In this document: positions 9,613 through 18,996 of the stretch, piece by piece
Layout of the letters: each line of letters starts with the position of its first letter
Numbering within the stretch: position 1 is the stretch's first letter
Assembly (NCBI GenBank): GCA_902617805.1
Contig: CACMYF010000006.1
Coordinates: forward strand, 1-46,474
From: an uncultured Pelagibacteraceae bacterium
GTDB lineage: Bacteria; Pseudomonadota; Alphaproteobacteria; Pelagibacterales; Pelagibacteraceae
Length of the DNA stretch: 46,474 bases
Direction: 5' to 3'
Translations under genes and position numbers: made by a program
Notes under the pieces: model-generated
What the model was told of the DNA's origin: nothing
The model's input: only the letters and a program-made list of their open reading frames with translations
The model's database searches: none

Positions 9613-11571
9613 TTATTTATTTAATAATTTTTTAGTAATATTTTTAATGTTTGTACTCTCTAGTCCAAAATATTTATAAATTTCTTTATAGGGTGCACTT
9701 TTTCCAAATTCATCAATTCCAAAAGCAATACCGTTATCACCTAAATATTTTTTCCAACAATCGCTTGATCCAGCTTCAATGGATATTTTAAATTTTGTTT
9801 CTTCTAAAATTTTATTTTTATAAGATTTAGATTGCAATTCAAAAAGTTCCATACAAGGCATTGATATTACCTTGGAATATATTTTATCTTTGGCTAATTT
9901 ATGACTAACCTCTAACGCTAGATTAACTTCAGATCCACTCGCTAATATTGTTAGATTAATTTTTTTATTTGTTCTTAAAACCTCGTAAGCACCTAATGAG
10001 CATAAGTTTTTATTTAAGTATGTTTTTCTTACTGGATTTAAATTTTGTCTTGTTAAAGATAGCACGCTAGGTGTTTTTGAGCTTTTTAATGCATGTTCCC
10101 AACACTCGATAGTTTCAATTCTATCTGCAGGTCTGAATACATTCAGGTTAGGTATAGCACGCAAGCCCGAAAGCTGTTCTATAGGTTGATGGGTGGGGCC
10201 ATCTTCTCCGAGCCCAATAGAGTCGTGAGTCATCACATAAATGACTCTTTTTTTCATTAAGGCAGACAATCTGATCGAAGGTTTGCAATAATCAGAAAAT
10301 ATTAAAAAAGTACCTCCATAAGGAATTAGATTACTGTGAAGTGCGATACCATTCATAACTCCACTCATTGCGTGTTCTCTCACTCCGTAGTGAATGTAGT
10401 CACCAGTAAAATCTCCAGGTTTAATTATTTTATGGTTTTTAGTTTTTGTATTATTTGATCCCGCTAAATCAGCAGAGCCACCAATTAAATTATTTTTTTG
10501 TTTTGTTAATGTATTCAATGTCATTTCTGAACATTTTCTAGTAGCTAAACTTTTTGGCTCCTTTATTGCATTCTCTTTTTCTTTCTTAAGCACCGTAGTA
10601 AAATTATTTTTTAAAGTTTGATTAAATTTTATTTTTTTTCTTTTTAATTCTTTGTTCCATTCTTTTTCTAAAATTTCACCTCTTTGGCCAATTTTTCTCC
10701 ATTCATTTAAAATTTTATTTGGGATATCAAAAGGTTTGGTTTTCCAATTTAAGGCTTTTCTTACAAGCTTGATTTCATCTACTCCCAATGGACTTCCATG
10801 GGACGATGCTTTACCTGATTTATTCGGTGAACCATATCCAATCTTTGTTTTACAAGAAATTACAGTAGGTTTTTTAGCTTTTTGAACTTTTTTTAGTGCT
10901 TTAAAAATTTCTTTTTCATTATGACCGTTGATAGAAATATAATCCCAACCATATCCTTCAAATCTTTTTTTAAAATTATCTGAAACCGCGAGATTTGTTG
11001 GACCATCAATTGAAATTGAATTGTTATCAAATAGCATAACTAAATTTTTAAGTTTTAAATGTCCTGCTAAACTCATCGCCTCATGACTTATTCCTTCCAT
11101 TAAGCATCCATCTCCAGCTAAAACATAAGTTTTGTGATTAATTAAATCTTTGCCTAATTTATTTTTTAAAATTTCTTCAGCTATTGCAAAACCAACTGCA
11201 TTAGATATACCTTGTCCAAGAGGACCTGTTGTAGTTTCAATACCTGTTTTCGGATGATATTCGGGATGTCCAGCACAAATAGAATTAAGCTGCCTAAATT
11301 TTTTAATATTATTAATTGATATGCTTTTATATCCAGTTAGGTAAAGCAAAGAATATAAAAGCATAGAACCATGACCAGCAGACAAAACAAATCTATCTCT
11401 ATTTAACCAATCTGGATTCTTTGGATTAAATCTTAAAAAATTTTTGAATAACACTGTTGCAACATCTGCCATGCCCATTGGCATTCCTGGGTGACCTGAA
11501 TTTGCTTTTTGAACAGCATCAATTGATAAAAATCTGATGCAATTAGCTAAATCATTGTGTAGTTTGCTCAA
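9613..11571 (-). CDS. tkt: transketolase
   Basis: SGHPGMPMGMADVATVLF...LAGDGCLMEGISHEAMSLAGH...GVREHAMSGVMNGIALH...EDGPTHQPIEQL. Confidence 0.97.
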   Translation of the reverse strand: MSKLHNDLANCIRFLSIDAVQKANSGHPGMPMGMADVATVLFKNFLRFNPKNPDWLNRDRFVLSAGHGSMLLYSLLYLTGYKSISINNIKKFRQLNSICAGHPEYHPKTGIETTTGPLGQGISNAVGFAIAEEILKNKLGKDLINHKTYVLAGDGCLMEGISHEAMSLAGHLKLKNLVMLFDNNSISIDGPTNLAVSDNFKKRFEGYGWDYISINGHNEKEIFKALKKVQKAKKPTVISCKTKIGYGSPNKSGKASSHGSPLGVDEIKLVRKALNWKTKPFDIPNKILNEWRKIGQRGEILEKEWNKELKRKKIKFNQTLKNNFTTVLKKEKENAIKEPKSLATRKCSEMTLNTLTKQKNNLIGGSADLAGSNNTKTKNHKIIKPGDFTGDYIHYGVREHAMSGVMNGIALHSNLIPYGGTFLIFSDYCKPSIRLSALMKKRVIYVMTHDSIGLGEDGPTHQPIEQLSGLRAIPNLNVFRPADRIETIECWEHALKSSKTPSVLSLTRQNLNPVRKTYLNKNLCSLGAYEVLRTNKKINLTILASGSEVNLALEVSHKLAKDKIYSKVISMPCMELFELQSKSYKNKILEETKFKISIEAGSSDCWKKYLGDNGIAFGIDEFGKSAPYKEIYKYFGLESTNIKNITKKLLNK

Positions 11572-11624
11572 AATTATCCTGACTAGACTAAGAAGAATCT
11601 ATTTAATAATATAAACATATATAT

Positions 11625-11948
11625 ATGAATTCTATAAACGAAAAAGAAAAAAAATTAAATATTGCATTGGAGGAATTAAAAAATTTAGATCTAACAAATC
11701 CTGAATTACAAAAAAATATCGAAAATTTAAGCACAAAACAAAATCAATTAGAAATTGAAAAAACACAGATTGAAGAAAAATATAAAATGTTACTCGAGGA
11801 ACATGAAAATCTGTCAAAAAAACTTGAGGATTTAAAAAATAAAGAAAAGTTGGAAGAAAGAAAACAAATTGAATTTTCTGAAAAAATTGACGAACTTAAT
11901 CAAGAAACTGACACACTATTGGATGAAATAGATAAATGGCAAATGTAA
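11625..11948 (+). CDS. small coiled-coil protein upstream of zapA (candidate ZauP-like)
   Basis: 107 aa, almost entirely heptad-like charged coiled coil; overlaps zapA start by 13 nt, indicating a shared transcript. Confidence 0.75.
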   Translation: MNSINEKEKKLNIALEELKNLDLTNPELQKNIENLSTKQNQLEIEKTQIEEKYKMLLEEHENLSKKLEDLKNKEKLEERKQIEFSEKIDELNQETDTLLDEIDKWQM

Positions 11949-12382
11949 GTATAAAATTTAACAATAAAGAGTTTTTGCTCGCTTGTGAAGATGGACAAGA
12001 GGAGCACTTAGAAGAATTGTTAATTCAAATTAACAAAAAGTTTAACAATTTAAAAAATGATTTAGGAAATCTAGGTGAAAATAAATTATTATTAATTACT
12101 GCAGTAAAAATAATGGATGAATATTACGAAACTAAGAAAAAAGTAGATCAAAAAAAAGAAGAATTAAATGATCTATCAAAAAAATTTAAAGAACTAAAAT
12201 CTCTAATTTACGATTATAGGGACACAAAAGAATCTGAAATTAAAAAACTAAATCTTGATCATGAAAATTTAAAACAAGAAATTGACGACAATCAAAAAAA
12301 ATACGAAATTTTAATTGATGAAGCTGCCGATCAAATATCAAATTTTGTAAAAAAAGCAAAATTAGAAAACATTTCAAAGTAG
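11936..12382 (+). CDS. zapA: cell division protein ZapA
   Basis: MANVSIKFNNKEFLLACEDGQEEHLEELLIQINKKFNNLK...LGENKLLLITAVKIMDEY, typical alphaproteobacterial ZapA. Confidence 0.9.
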   Translation: MANVSIKFNNKEFLLACEDGQEEHLEELLIQINKKFNNLKNDLGNLGENKLLLITAVKIMDEYYETKKKVDQKKEELNDLSKKFKELKSLIYDYRDTKESEIKKLNLDHENLKQEIDDNQKKYEILIDEAADQISNFVKKAKLENISK

Positions 12383-12386
12383 GTCT

Positions 12387-12932
12387 GTGAGTAAATCTAA
12401 GCTAAGAAGTAAAATTTTAAATCTTAGAAAAAAAAATTCGAACAAAAAACTTAGTCTCAATCCTGATAGAATTTATCGATTTTTAAAAAAAAATAAAATT
12501 AGTTTCAAAAATGTAGGAGGGTATTACCCTTGTAATCATGAGATTGATGACTTGGATATGCTTCATTTTCTAAGAAACAAAAAGGCAAATATTTCCTTAC
12601 CAATAATTAGAGAAAATAATCAAATGGATTTTTTTGAATGGACAAATAAAGATCCTTTAAAAATTAATAAGTATGGAATTGCTGAGCCAACTTTAGGAAA
12701 GAAACTTTACCCAGATATAATATTTGTTCCTTTAGTAGCTTATGATGATGAGTTAAATAGATTAGGCTATGGTGGAGGATTTTATGATCGTTATTTAGAA
12801 AAAGTATCTAAAATTAAAAAAATATTTAAAATTGGATTAGGATTTTCATACCAGGAAATAAAAAAAATACCTATCAACAAGCATGATAAGAAACTTGATT
12901 TAATAATAACCGAGAAAAAAATTATACAATGA
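12387..12932 (+). CDS. 5-formyltetrahydrofolate cyclo-ligase (GTG start)
   Basis: GGYYPCNHEID...IIFVPLVAYDDELNRLGYGGGFYDRYL; adjacent to zapA as in many proteobacteria. Confidence 0.92.
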   Translation: MSKSKLRSKILNLRKKNSNKKLSLNPDRIYRFLKKNKISFKNVGGYYPCNHEIDDLDMLHFLRNKKANISLPIIRENNQMDFFEWTNKDPLKINKYGIAEPTLGKKLYPDIIFVPLVAYDDELNRLGYGGGFYDRYLEKVSKIKKIFKIGLGFSYQEIKKIPINKHDKKLDLIITEKKIIQ

Positions 12933-13732
12933 GAATTTTATTTTTAGGAGATGTTGTTGGAATTTCAGGATGTTCAAAATTAACAAGTAATTTATTAAAT
13001 CAAATTGATAAAAATAAAATCGATTTTGTAATAGTAAACGGAGAAAATGCAGCAGCTCAAGGTGTGGGGCTAACCAAAGAAATATGTAAGGATTTTTTTA
13101 ATTGTGGAGTCGATGTTATTACAACTGGCAATCATGTTTGGGATCAAAAAGAAATTATGCAATTTATTGATAAAGAAGAAAGATTGTTAAGACCTAAAAA
13201 TTTATTTGAACCTGCACCAGGAAAAGGTTTTCAGATTTATAAAACAAAGAATGATATAAAAATTGGAGTTCTTAATTTGATGGGCAACGTTTTTATGAAA
13301 AAGTGTGAAGATGTTTTTGAAGCTTCTCAAAAATTTTTAAAAGAAAATGAAATGAAAAAGGATTTTGATTTACTTGTAGTTGATTTCCATGGTGAAATTA
13401 CTAGCGAAAAAAATGCTATAGGACATCTATTTGATGGAAAGGCAACTCTCGTGGTTGGAACCCATACTCATATTCCAACAAATGATGCCAGAATACTTAA
13501 TAATGGCACTGGATATCAAACTGATGCAGGTATGTGTGGGGATTATGATTCAGTGATTGGAATGAATAAAGAAAATTCTTTGAATAGATTTTTAAAAAAG
13601 AATTCAGTGAAACACTTTCCCGCTACTGGAGATGCTACTTTGTGTGGCGTTATAGTAGATTGTGATATAAAAACAGGTTTAGCAATAGATATCAAAAGCT
13701 ATGTATACGGAGATCAACTAAAAAATATTTAA
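12929..13732 (+). CDS. YmdB-family (TIGR00282) metallophosphoesterase
   Basis: MRILFLGDVVGISG...VNGENAAAQGVGLTKEICKDFFNCGVDVITTGNHVWDQKEI...VVGTHTHIPTNDARIL...YQTDAGMCGDYDSVIGM. Confidence 0.92.
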   Translation: MRILFLGDVVGISGCSKLTSNLLNQIDKNKIDFVIVNGENAAAQGVGLTKEICKDFFNCGVDVITTGNHVWDQKEIMQFIDKEERLLRPKNLFEPAPGKGFQIYKTKNDIKIGVLNLMGNVFMKKCEDVFEASQKFLKENEMKKDFDLLVVDFHGEITSEKNAIGHLFDGKATLVVGTHTHIPTNDARILNNGTGYQTDAGMCGDYDSVIGMNKENSLNRFLKKNSVKHFPATGDATLCGVIVDCDIKTGLAIDIKSYVYGDQLKNI

Positions 13733-13737
13733 AGATC

Positions 13738-14463
13738 ATGGCAGGACATTCACATTGGGCAGGAATAAAACATAAAAAAGGAAAGGCTGATAAGCAAAGA
13801 TCAAAGATATTTTCAAAATTATCTAAAGAGATTACCGTTGCGGCAAAACTTGGTGATAAAGATCCAGCAATGAACCCTAGACTAAGATCTGCAGTACAGG
13901 CTGCTAGATCTGCAAATATGCCTAAAGATAATATTGAAAGAGCAATAGATAAATCTTCTGCAGCTACAGGAGCAAATTTTGAAAACTTAAGATACGAGGG
14001 GTTTGGACCAGAAAAGATCGCTGTTATAGTTGAAACTTTAACAGACAACAAAAATAGGACCGCATCAAATATTAGAACTATTTTTCAAAAAAGCGGTGGG
14101 AGCTTAGGAACTCAAGGTTCAGCATCTCACAATTTTCAACAATTGGGTATAATCAAAATTGATAAAAAAGAGATATCTGATGAAAAAATTTTAGATTTAG
14201 CGATAGAGTCAGGAGCTGATGAATGTTTCTCTCATGGGGGTTATCATGAGGTCCAGTGTCAAATTAGCGAAATATATAATGTAAAAAAAAATCTTGAGAA
14301 AATTATTGTGAATTTTATTTCTACAGAAATTGAATGGGTCCCGTTAAATAGTGTTGAAGTAAATAAAGATAATAAAGATAGTGTAGTAGATTTTTTAGAA
14401 ACTCTTGAGGAAGATGACGATGTTCAGAACGTTTATTCAAACGTTAATTTAGGTGGTATTTAA
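13738..14463 (+). CDS. yebC: YebC/PmpR family DNA-binding regulator
   Basis: MAGHSHWAGIKHKKGKADKQRSKIFSKLSKEITVAAKLG. Confidence 0.97.
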   Translation: MAGHSHWAGIKHKKGKADKQRSKIFSKLSKEITVAAKLGDKDPAMNPRLRSAVQAARSANMPKDNIERAIDKSSAATGANFENLRYEGFGPEKIAVIVETLTDNKNRTASNIRTIFQKSGGSLGTQGSASHNFQQLGIIKIDKKEISDEKILDLAIESGADECFSHGGYHEVQCQISEIYNVKKNLEKIIVNFISTEIEWVPLNSVEVNKDNKDSVVDFLETLEEDDDVQNVYSNVNLGGI

Positions 14464-14957
14464 TGATGATTATTGGAATTGATCCAGGCATCTCAGGTTC
14501 AATCTGCTTTTTTCAAGATGGTATAATAAAAGATGTAATTGAAATGCCAACCATGACAGATGGTAAGAAGAATAAAAGACAAGTAAATGGTGCTCAAATA
14601 TTTAATGAAATTAGTGAAAGGATAAACAAATTTGATAAAAAAAACATAAAAGTTGTAATTGAACAAGTTTCTGCAATGCCTGGGCAAGGTGTTACTAGTA
14701 TGTTTAATTTTGGTCAATCTTTTGGTATTTTAAAAGGTATATGCAGTGCAATGCATTTACCTGTTTATTATGTTAGGCCCGCTAAGTGGAAAAAATATTT
14801 TAACCTTATTAATTCAGAAAAAGATGCGAGCAGAACAAGAGCTATTGAAATTTTTCCATATTTTTCATCACAATTGTCAAAAAAGAAAGATAATAACAAG
14901 GCTGATGCTATTCTAATAGCTAGTTTTTTCTACGAAACTTATCAAAAAAAAGAATAA
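14463..14957 (+). CDS. RuvC-like (phage-type) Holliday-junction resolvase/RNase H-fold nuclease
   Basis: MMIIGIDPGISGSICFF (first catalytic Asp), VVIEQVSAMPGQGVTSMFNFGQSFG (Glu), NNKADAILIASFF (Asp); shares the TAATG junction with yebC. Confidence 0.8.
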   Translation: MMIIGIDPGISGSICFFQDGIIKDVIEMPTMTDGKKNKRQVNGAQIFNEISERINKFDKKNIKVVIEQVSAMPGQGVTSMFNFGQSFGILKGICSAMHLPVYYVRPAKWKKYFNLINSEKDASRTRAIEIFPYFSSQLSKKKDNNKADAILIASFFYETYQKKE

Positions 14958-15010
14958 TCAATTCAAATTAAAAGACAAAATCATGACACATTTACGTGTG
15001 ATGAGTAAGT

Positions 15011-15685
15011 ATGGAAGCAGATATAGCAGCAAAAGCAGTTGAATTAGGTACAAATACTGATTTTTCATTATTCAGTTTATTTTTTAGAGCAGACATAATT
15101 GTTAAGTCTGTAATGATTATATTAATATTGTGCTCAATATATTCTTGGGCTGTAATTATTGAAAAGTTTCGTTTATTTAAAAAAATCACTAAATCTTCAG
15201 AAGAATTTGAAGAAAAATTTTGGAATTCTAAATCTGCTGAAACTTTTTACAATAGTTTACCAAGCAAACTTGAGGATCCAATGTCACTTGTGTTTCAAGA
15301 TGCAATGGAAGGATTACTTAAAAAAAAATCAAGAACTAACATTAGTGAGAGAATGAGCGCGTCTCTCGAGGCTGGTATTGAAAAACAAATGACAAAAATT
15401 GAAAAAGGTTTTACTTTTTTGGCAACAGTAGGTTCAACAGCACCATTTATTGGATTGTTCGGAACTGTTTGGGGAATTATGAATTCTTTTCAGTCTATAG
15501 CTATTTCAAGAAACACAAGTCTTGCGATAGTTGCGCCGGGAATAGCCGAGGCTTTATTTGCAACTGCACTTGGTCTATTGGCTGCAATACCAGCAGTAGT
15601 TGCCTATAACAAATTCAATAATGACGCTAAAAAATATTCTGAAAAATTAGAAAACTTTTCCAAAAGATTTTTAACAATCCTCTAA
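15011..15685 (+). CDS. tolQ: TolQ, Tol-Pal system proton channel subunit
   Basis: MotA/TolQ/ExbB fold: FLATVGSTAPFIGLFGTVWGIMNSFQSIA...VAPGIAEALFATALGLLAAIPAVVAYN. Confidence 0.95.
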   Translation: MEADIAAKAVELGTNTDFSLFSLFFRADIIVKSVMIILILCSIYSWAVIIEKFRLFKKITKSSEEFEEKFWNSKSAETFYNSLPSKLEDPMSLVFQDAMEGLLKKKSRTNISERMSASLEAGIEKQMTKIEKGFTFLATVGSTAPFIGLFGTVWGIMNSFQSIAISRNTSLAIVAPGIAEALFATALGLLAAIPAVVAYNKFNNDAKKYSEKLENFSKRFLTIL

Positions 15686-15688
15686 CAA

Positions 15689-16105
15689 ATGGCTTTCAAA
15701 TTTAATCGCTCATCAAAAGAACCTATGAGTGAAATAAATGTTACTCCATTTGTAGATGTTATGTTGGTATTATTAATTATATTTATGGTAACAGCGCCAT
15801 TGTTAACGGTAGGTGTTCAAGTTGATTTACCAGAAAGTTCTGCAGACTCTTTACCTGAAGAAACAGAACCTTTAACACTGTCAATTAACGCAAAAGGTGA
15901 AATTTTTATTCAAGAAGCAAAAGTTGAATACGATAATATTATTGCAAAAGTTTTAGCGGTTTCAAAAAATAGAACTGATACTAGAATTTATGTTAGAGGT
16001 GATAAAACTATAAATTATGGAAGAGTTTTAGAAATTATGGGATTACTATCAGGATCTGGTTTTACTAAAGTAGCATTGATTTCAGAACCGTATAAGCAAA
16101 GGTAA
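15689..16105 (+). CDS. tolR: TolR
   Basis: MSEINVTPFVDVMLVLLIIFMVTAPLLTVGVQVDLPES. Confidence 0.96.
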   Translation: MAFKFNRSSKEPMSEINVTPFVDVMLVLLIIFMVTAPLLTVGVQVDLPESSADSLPEETEPLTLSINAKGEIFIQEAKVEYDNIIAKVLAVSKNRTDTRIYVRGDKTINYGRVLEIMGLLSGSGFTKVALISEPYKQR

Positions 16106-16110
16106 TTAAA

Positions 16111-16974
16111 GTGAATAGAAGTTTAATTATTTCTTCTGTTTTACATGCTTTGTTAATTTTCATCACAGCTATGAGCTTACCTTTTTTGGCAAAGAAACCA
16201 CTTGATATTCCTCCAATTGTATCAGTTGAGTTAATTCAAATAGCAGAAAAAACCAATATTCCATTTGCACCTAAAGCAAAAAAGATAATTGAAAAAGTTA
16301 AAGAGAAAGAAAAAAAACTTGTTTCAGAACAAGCGCCACCAAAAAAAGTAGAAAAAACGAAAACAAAAACTGTTCTGGCTCCTGATCAAAACAATAAAAA
16401 AATAGAGAATGAAACACCTGAAGCAATTCCACTTCCAGATAAAGCTATAAAAAAAGTTGAAACAAAAGAGGAAAAAAAACAAAATCCTGAAAAAGTAGAT
16501 AATGAAGTTAAACAGGTATCAGAATTTGAAAAAAAAGATTTATTTGATCCAAATAATATTGCTGCTTTAATTGATAAATCAAAAGAAGAGAGTGCGGAAG
16601 TTTTAAAAACTAAAGATGACATCACTCAAGATCAAGAGAGAAATGTAGAAAATGCAGGTCTTACATTAAGTGAGGAGGATGCTCTGAAGGCGCAAATATT
16701 TGGATGTTGGAGTATACCTTTAGGATTACCATATAATGAAAATTTATTGGTAAGAATAAAATTAAAATTAAAACCTGATGGAACTGTTTCAAAAACTGAA
16801 ATTTTGGATCATGCAAGGATGAATAAACCAGGTCAAGGATTTTATAAGGTTTTAGCTGAAAGTGCTTTGAGAGCTGTAAAGTTATGCCAACCATTAAGAG
16901 TTCCAACGACTGGATATGAAAGATGGAAAGAATTACAATTAAATTTTGATGCAAGAGAGATGTTAGAAGGGTAG
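16111..16974 (+). CDS. tolA: TolA
   Basis: N-terminal TM, Lys/Glu/Pro-rich linker, C-terminal domain CWSIPLGLPYNENLLVRIKLKLKPDGTV; between tolR and tolB. GTG start. Confidence 0.88.
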   Translation: MNRSLIISSVLHALLIFITAMSLPFLAKKPLDIPPIVSVELIQIAEKTNIPFAPKAKKIIEKVKEKEKKLVSEQAPPKKVEKTKTKTVLAPDQNNKKIENETPEAIPLPDKAIKKVETKEEKKQNPEKVDNEVKQVSEFEKKDLFDPNNIAALIDKSKEESAEVLKTKDDITQDQERNVENAGLTLSEEDALKAQIFGCWSIPLGLPYNENLLVRIKLKLKPDGTVSKTEILDHARMNKPGQGFYKVLAESALRAVKLCQPLRVPTTGYERWKELQLNFDAREMLEG

Positions 16975-16983
16975 TATATTTAA

Positions 16984-18324
16984 ATGATAAAAAAAATTTT
17001 AATTTTATTATTTATAATAATACCCATCAACGCAAATGCTTTAATAGAAGTTGATATAACTCGGGGAAATTTAAATCCACTTCCTTTAGCAGTTTCCCCC
17101 TTGTCAATTGATGAAAAGTCTAGAAAAGGTTTTGAAAAAATACTTAAAAAAGAAAATATTGGTTCTGAAATATCAAATATCGTTGAGAACAATTTAAGGA
17201 TTTCAGGATTATTCAACCCTCTTGATAAAAAGGCTTTTTTACAAGCTCCTGATATTGCAAATTTAAAACCAAGATTTGAAGATTGGAATTTAATTAAAGC
17301 TCAAGCACTTATTACTGGCAAAGTAAATTATGTTGACGATAAATTAAGAGTTGAGTTTCGATTATGGGATGTTTTAGCTGCTAAAGAAATGATGGCCTTA
17401 GCTTTTACCACAGTTCCTAACAATTGGAGAAGAGTAGGGCATATTATTTCTGATAAGGTTTACGAAAGGCTGACTGGAGAAAAAGGTTATTTTGATACAA
17501 GAATAATTTATGTCTCAGAAGAGGGACCAAAAACACAAAGAATAAAAAAATTAGCAATCATGGATCAAGATGGAGCTAACAATAAATTTTTGACATTAGG
17601 GAATGAGTTAGTTTTAACACCACGATTTAATCCAGCAAGTCAAATGGTAACCTATTTGTCTTACTTTAAAAATATGCCAAGGGTTTATTTATTAGATATA
17701 GAAACTGGCACACAAGAGGTGGTTGGAGATTTTCCTGGAATGACATTTGCACCACGTTTTTCACCTGATGGTAAAAAAATAATTATGAGTTTTGCTAAAG
17801 ACGGAAAGTCAGATATTTACACTATGGATTTAGAAAATAGAATTGTAGAAAAAATTACCAATCATCCATCAATTGACACTTCTCCATCTTATTCACCTGA
17901 TGGAAAATATATTACATTTAATTCTGATAGAAGTGGCTATCAGCAAATTTATGTAATGAAGAATGATGGAAGCGATGTAAAAAGAATTTCTTTTGGTAAC
18001 GGTTTATATGGAACACCTGTATGGTCTCCAAGAGGAGATTTAATTGCATTTACAAAATTACATAAAGGTAAATTTTATATAGGTGTCATGAGAACTGATG
18101 GTAGTGGCGAAAGGTTGTTAACTGAAAATTATTATCAAGAAGCACCTTCTTGGTCTCCAAATGGAAGGGTATTAATATTTTATAGAGAGACAAAAACTAA
18201 CTCCAAAGGAGAAGGCTTTTCAGCAAAATTGTGGTCTATTGATTTAACAGGTTATAATGAAAGGCAAATAAAGACACCAACAGATGCTTCAGACCCATCA
18301 TGGTCATCTTTATTAAGTAATTAA
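16984..18324 (+). CDS. tolB: TolB
   Basis: Signal peptide, then beta-propeller repeats [44 protein letters not shown]. Confidence 0.96.
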   Translation: MIKKILILLFIIIPINANALIEVDITRGNLNPLPLAVSPLSIDEKSRKGFEKILKKENIGSEISNIVENNLRISGLFNPLDKKAFLQAPDIANLKPRFEDWNLIKAQALITGKVNYVDDKLRVEFRLWDVLAAKEMMALAFTTVPNNWRRVGHIISDKVYERLTGEKGYFDTRIIYVSEEGPKTQRIKKLAIMDQDGANNKFLTLGNELVLTPRFNPASQMVTYLSYFKNMPRVYLLDIETGTQEVVGDFPGMTFAPRFSPDGKKIIMSFAKDGKSDIYTMDLENRIVEKITNHPSIDTSPSYSPDGKYITFNSDRSGYQQIYVMKNDGSDVKRISFGNGLYGTPVWSPRGDLIAFTKLHKGKFYIGVMRTDGSGERLLTENYYQEAPSWSPNGRVLIFYRETKTNSKGEGFSAKLWSIDLTGYNERQIKTPTDASDPSWSSLLSN

Positions 18325-18421
18325 AGATTAATTTTTGTAAATTTCTTGATTTTTAGACTTGAAACCTTTATTTAGTTGTGAAAAAGTTAAGAAATTGAAA
18401 TTAGCAGCAAGGAGCAATTTA

Positions 18422-18913
18422 ATGAGATTAAACAAAATTTTTAAAAACACACTTTTAGTATTAGCAGCTTGCCTAGTGCTATCTGCATGTGCAACTAAAA
18501 AAGAAGTGGCAACAGACATTCAAGGTCAAATGCAGGGTGATGTTTACACAGGAACAGATACAGTTGAATATTTAGCTGATGGTGTTCCAGACAGAGTTTT
18601 CTTTGCAACAAATGAGTCGATATTAACAACTGCATCAAGAGAAACTTTAAGAGCTCAAGCAGCTTGGTTAAGAAAGAATCCAAATATAAATGTAGTTCTT
18701 GAAGGGCATGCTGACGAAAGAGGAACAAGAGAATACAACTTAGCTCTTGGTGAAAGAAGAGCAAATGCAGCTAAAGACTATTTAATGACTTACGGTATAT
18801 CTTCTGACAGAATTACGGTATTAAGTTATGGTAAGGAAAGACCAGTTGACTCTGGTTCAAACCCACTAGCTTGGTCAAAAAACAGAAGATCTGTAACTGT
18901 TAAAGCAAATTAA
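18422..18913 (+). CDS. pal: Pal, peptidoglycan-associated lipoprotein
   Basis: MRLNKIFKNTLLVLAACLVLSACATKKE lipobox; OmpA-C domain NVVLEGHADERGTREYNLALGERRANAAKDYL. The listed start (18359) is 21 codons upstream; ATG at 18422 has an AAGGAG SD and a signal peptide. Confidence 0.95.
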   Translation: MRLNKIFKNTLLVLAACLVLSACATKKEVATDIQGQMQGDVYTGTDTVEYLADGVPDRVFFATNESILTTASRETLRAQAAWLRKNPNINVVLEGHADERGTREYNLALGERRANAAKDYLMTYGISSDRITVLSYGKERPVDSGSNPLAWSKNRRSVTVKAN

Positions 18914-18926
18914 TTATTTAAAATTT

Positions 18927-18967
18927 AAGACCCTAAAACCTTTATTGGATTTAGGGTCTTTTTTTTG
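18927..18967 (+). terminator. Rho-independent terminator after pal
   Basis: AAGACCCTAAA...TTTAGGGTCTT inverted repeat followed by TTTTTT. Confidence 0.88.
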
Positions 18968-18996
18968 CCATTTTTATAATCATAAATCTAATTTAA

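Noticed and set aside
12383-12386. 6S RNA (ssrS) between zapA and the 5-formyl-THF cyclo-ligase gene, a common location
   Set aside because: Only 4 bp separate the two genes, so no RNA gene fits there.
13692-14051. 119-aa antisense ORF across yebC
   Set aside because: Opposite the conserved yebC frame; spurious.
16261-16560. Lys/Glu-rich near-repetitive stretch
   Set aside because: It is the low-complexity linker of TolA, expected for the family, not a DNA repeat array.
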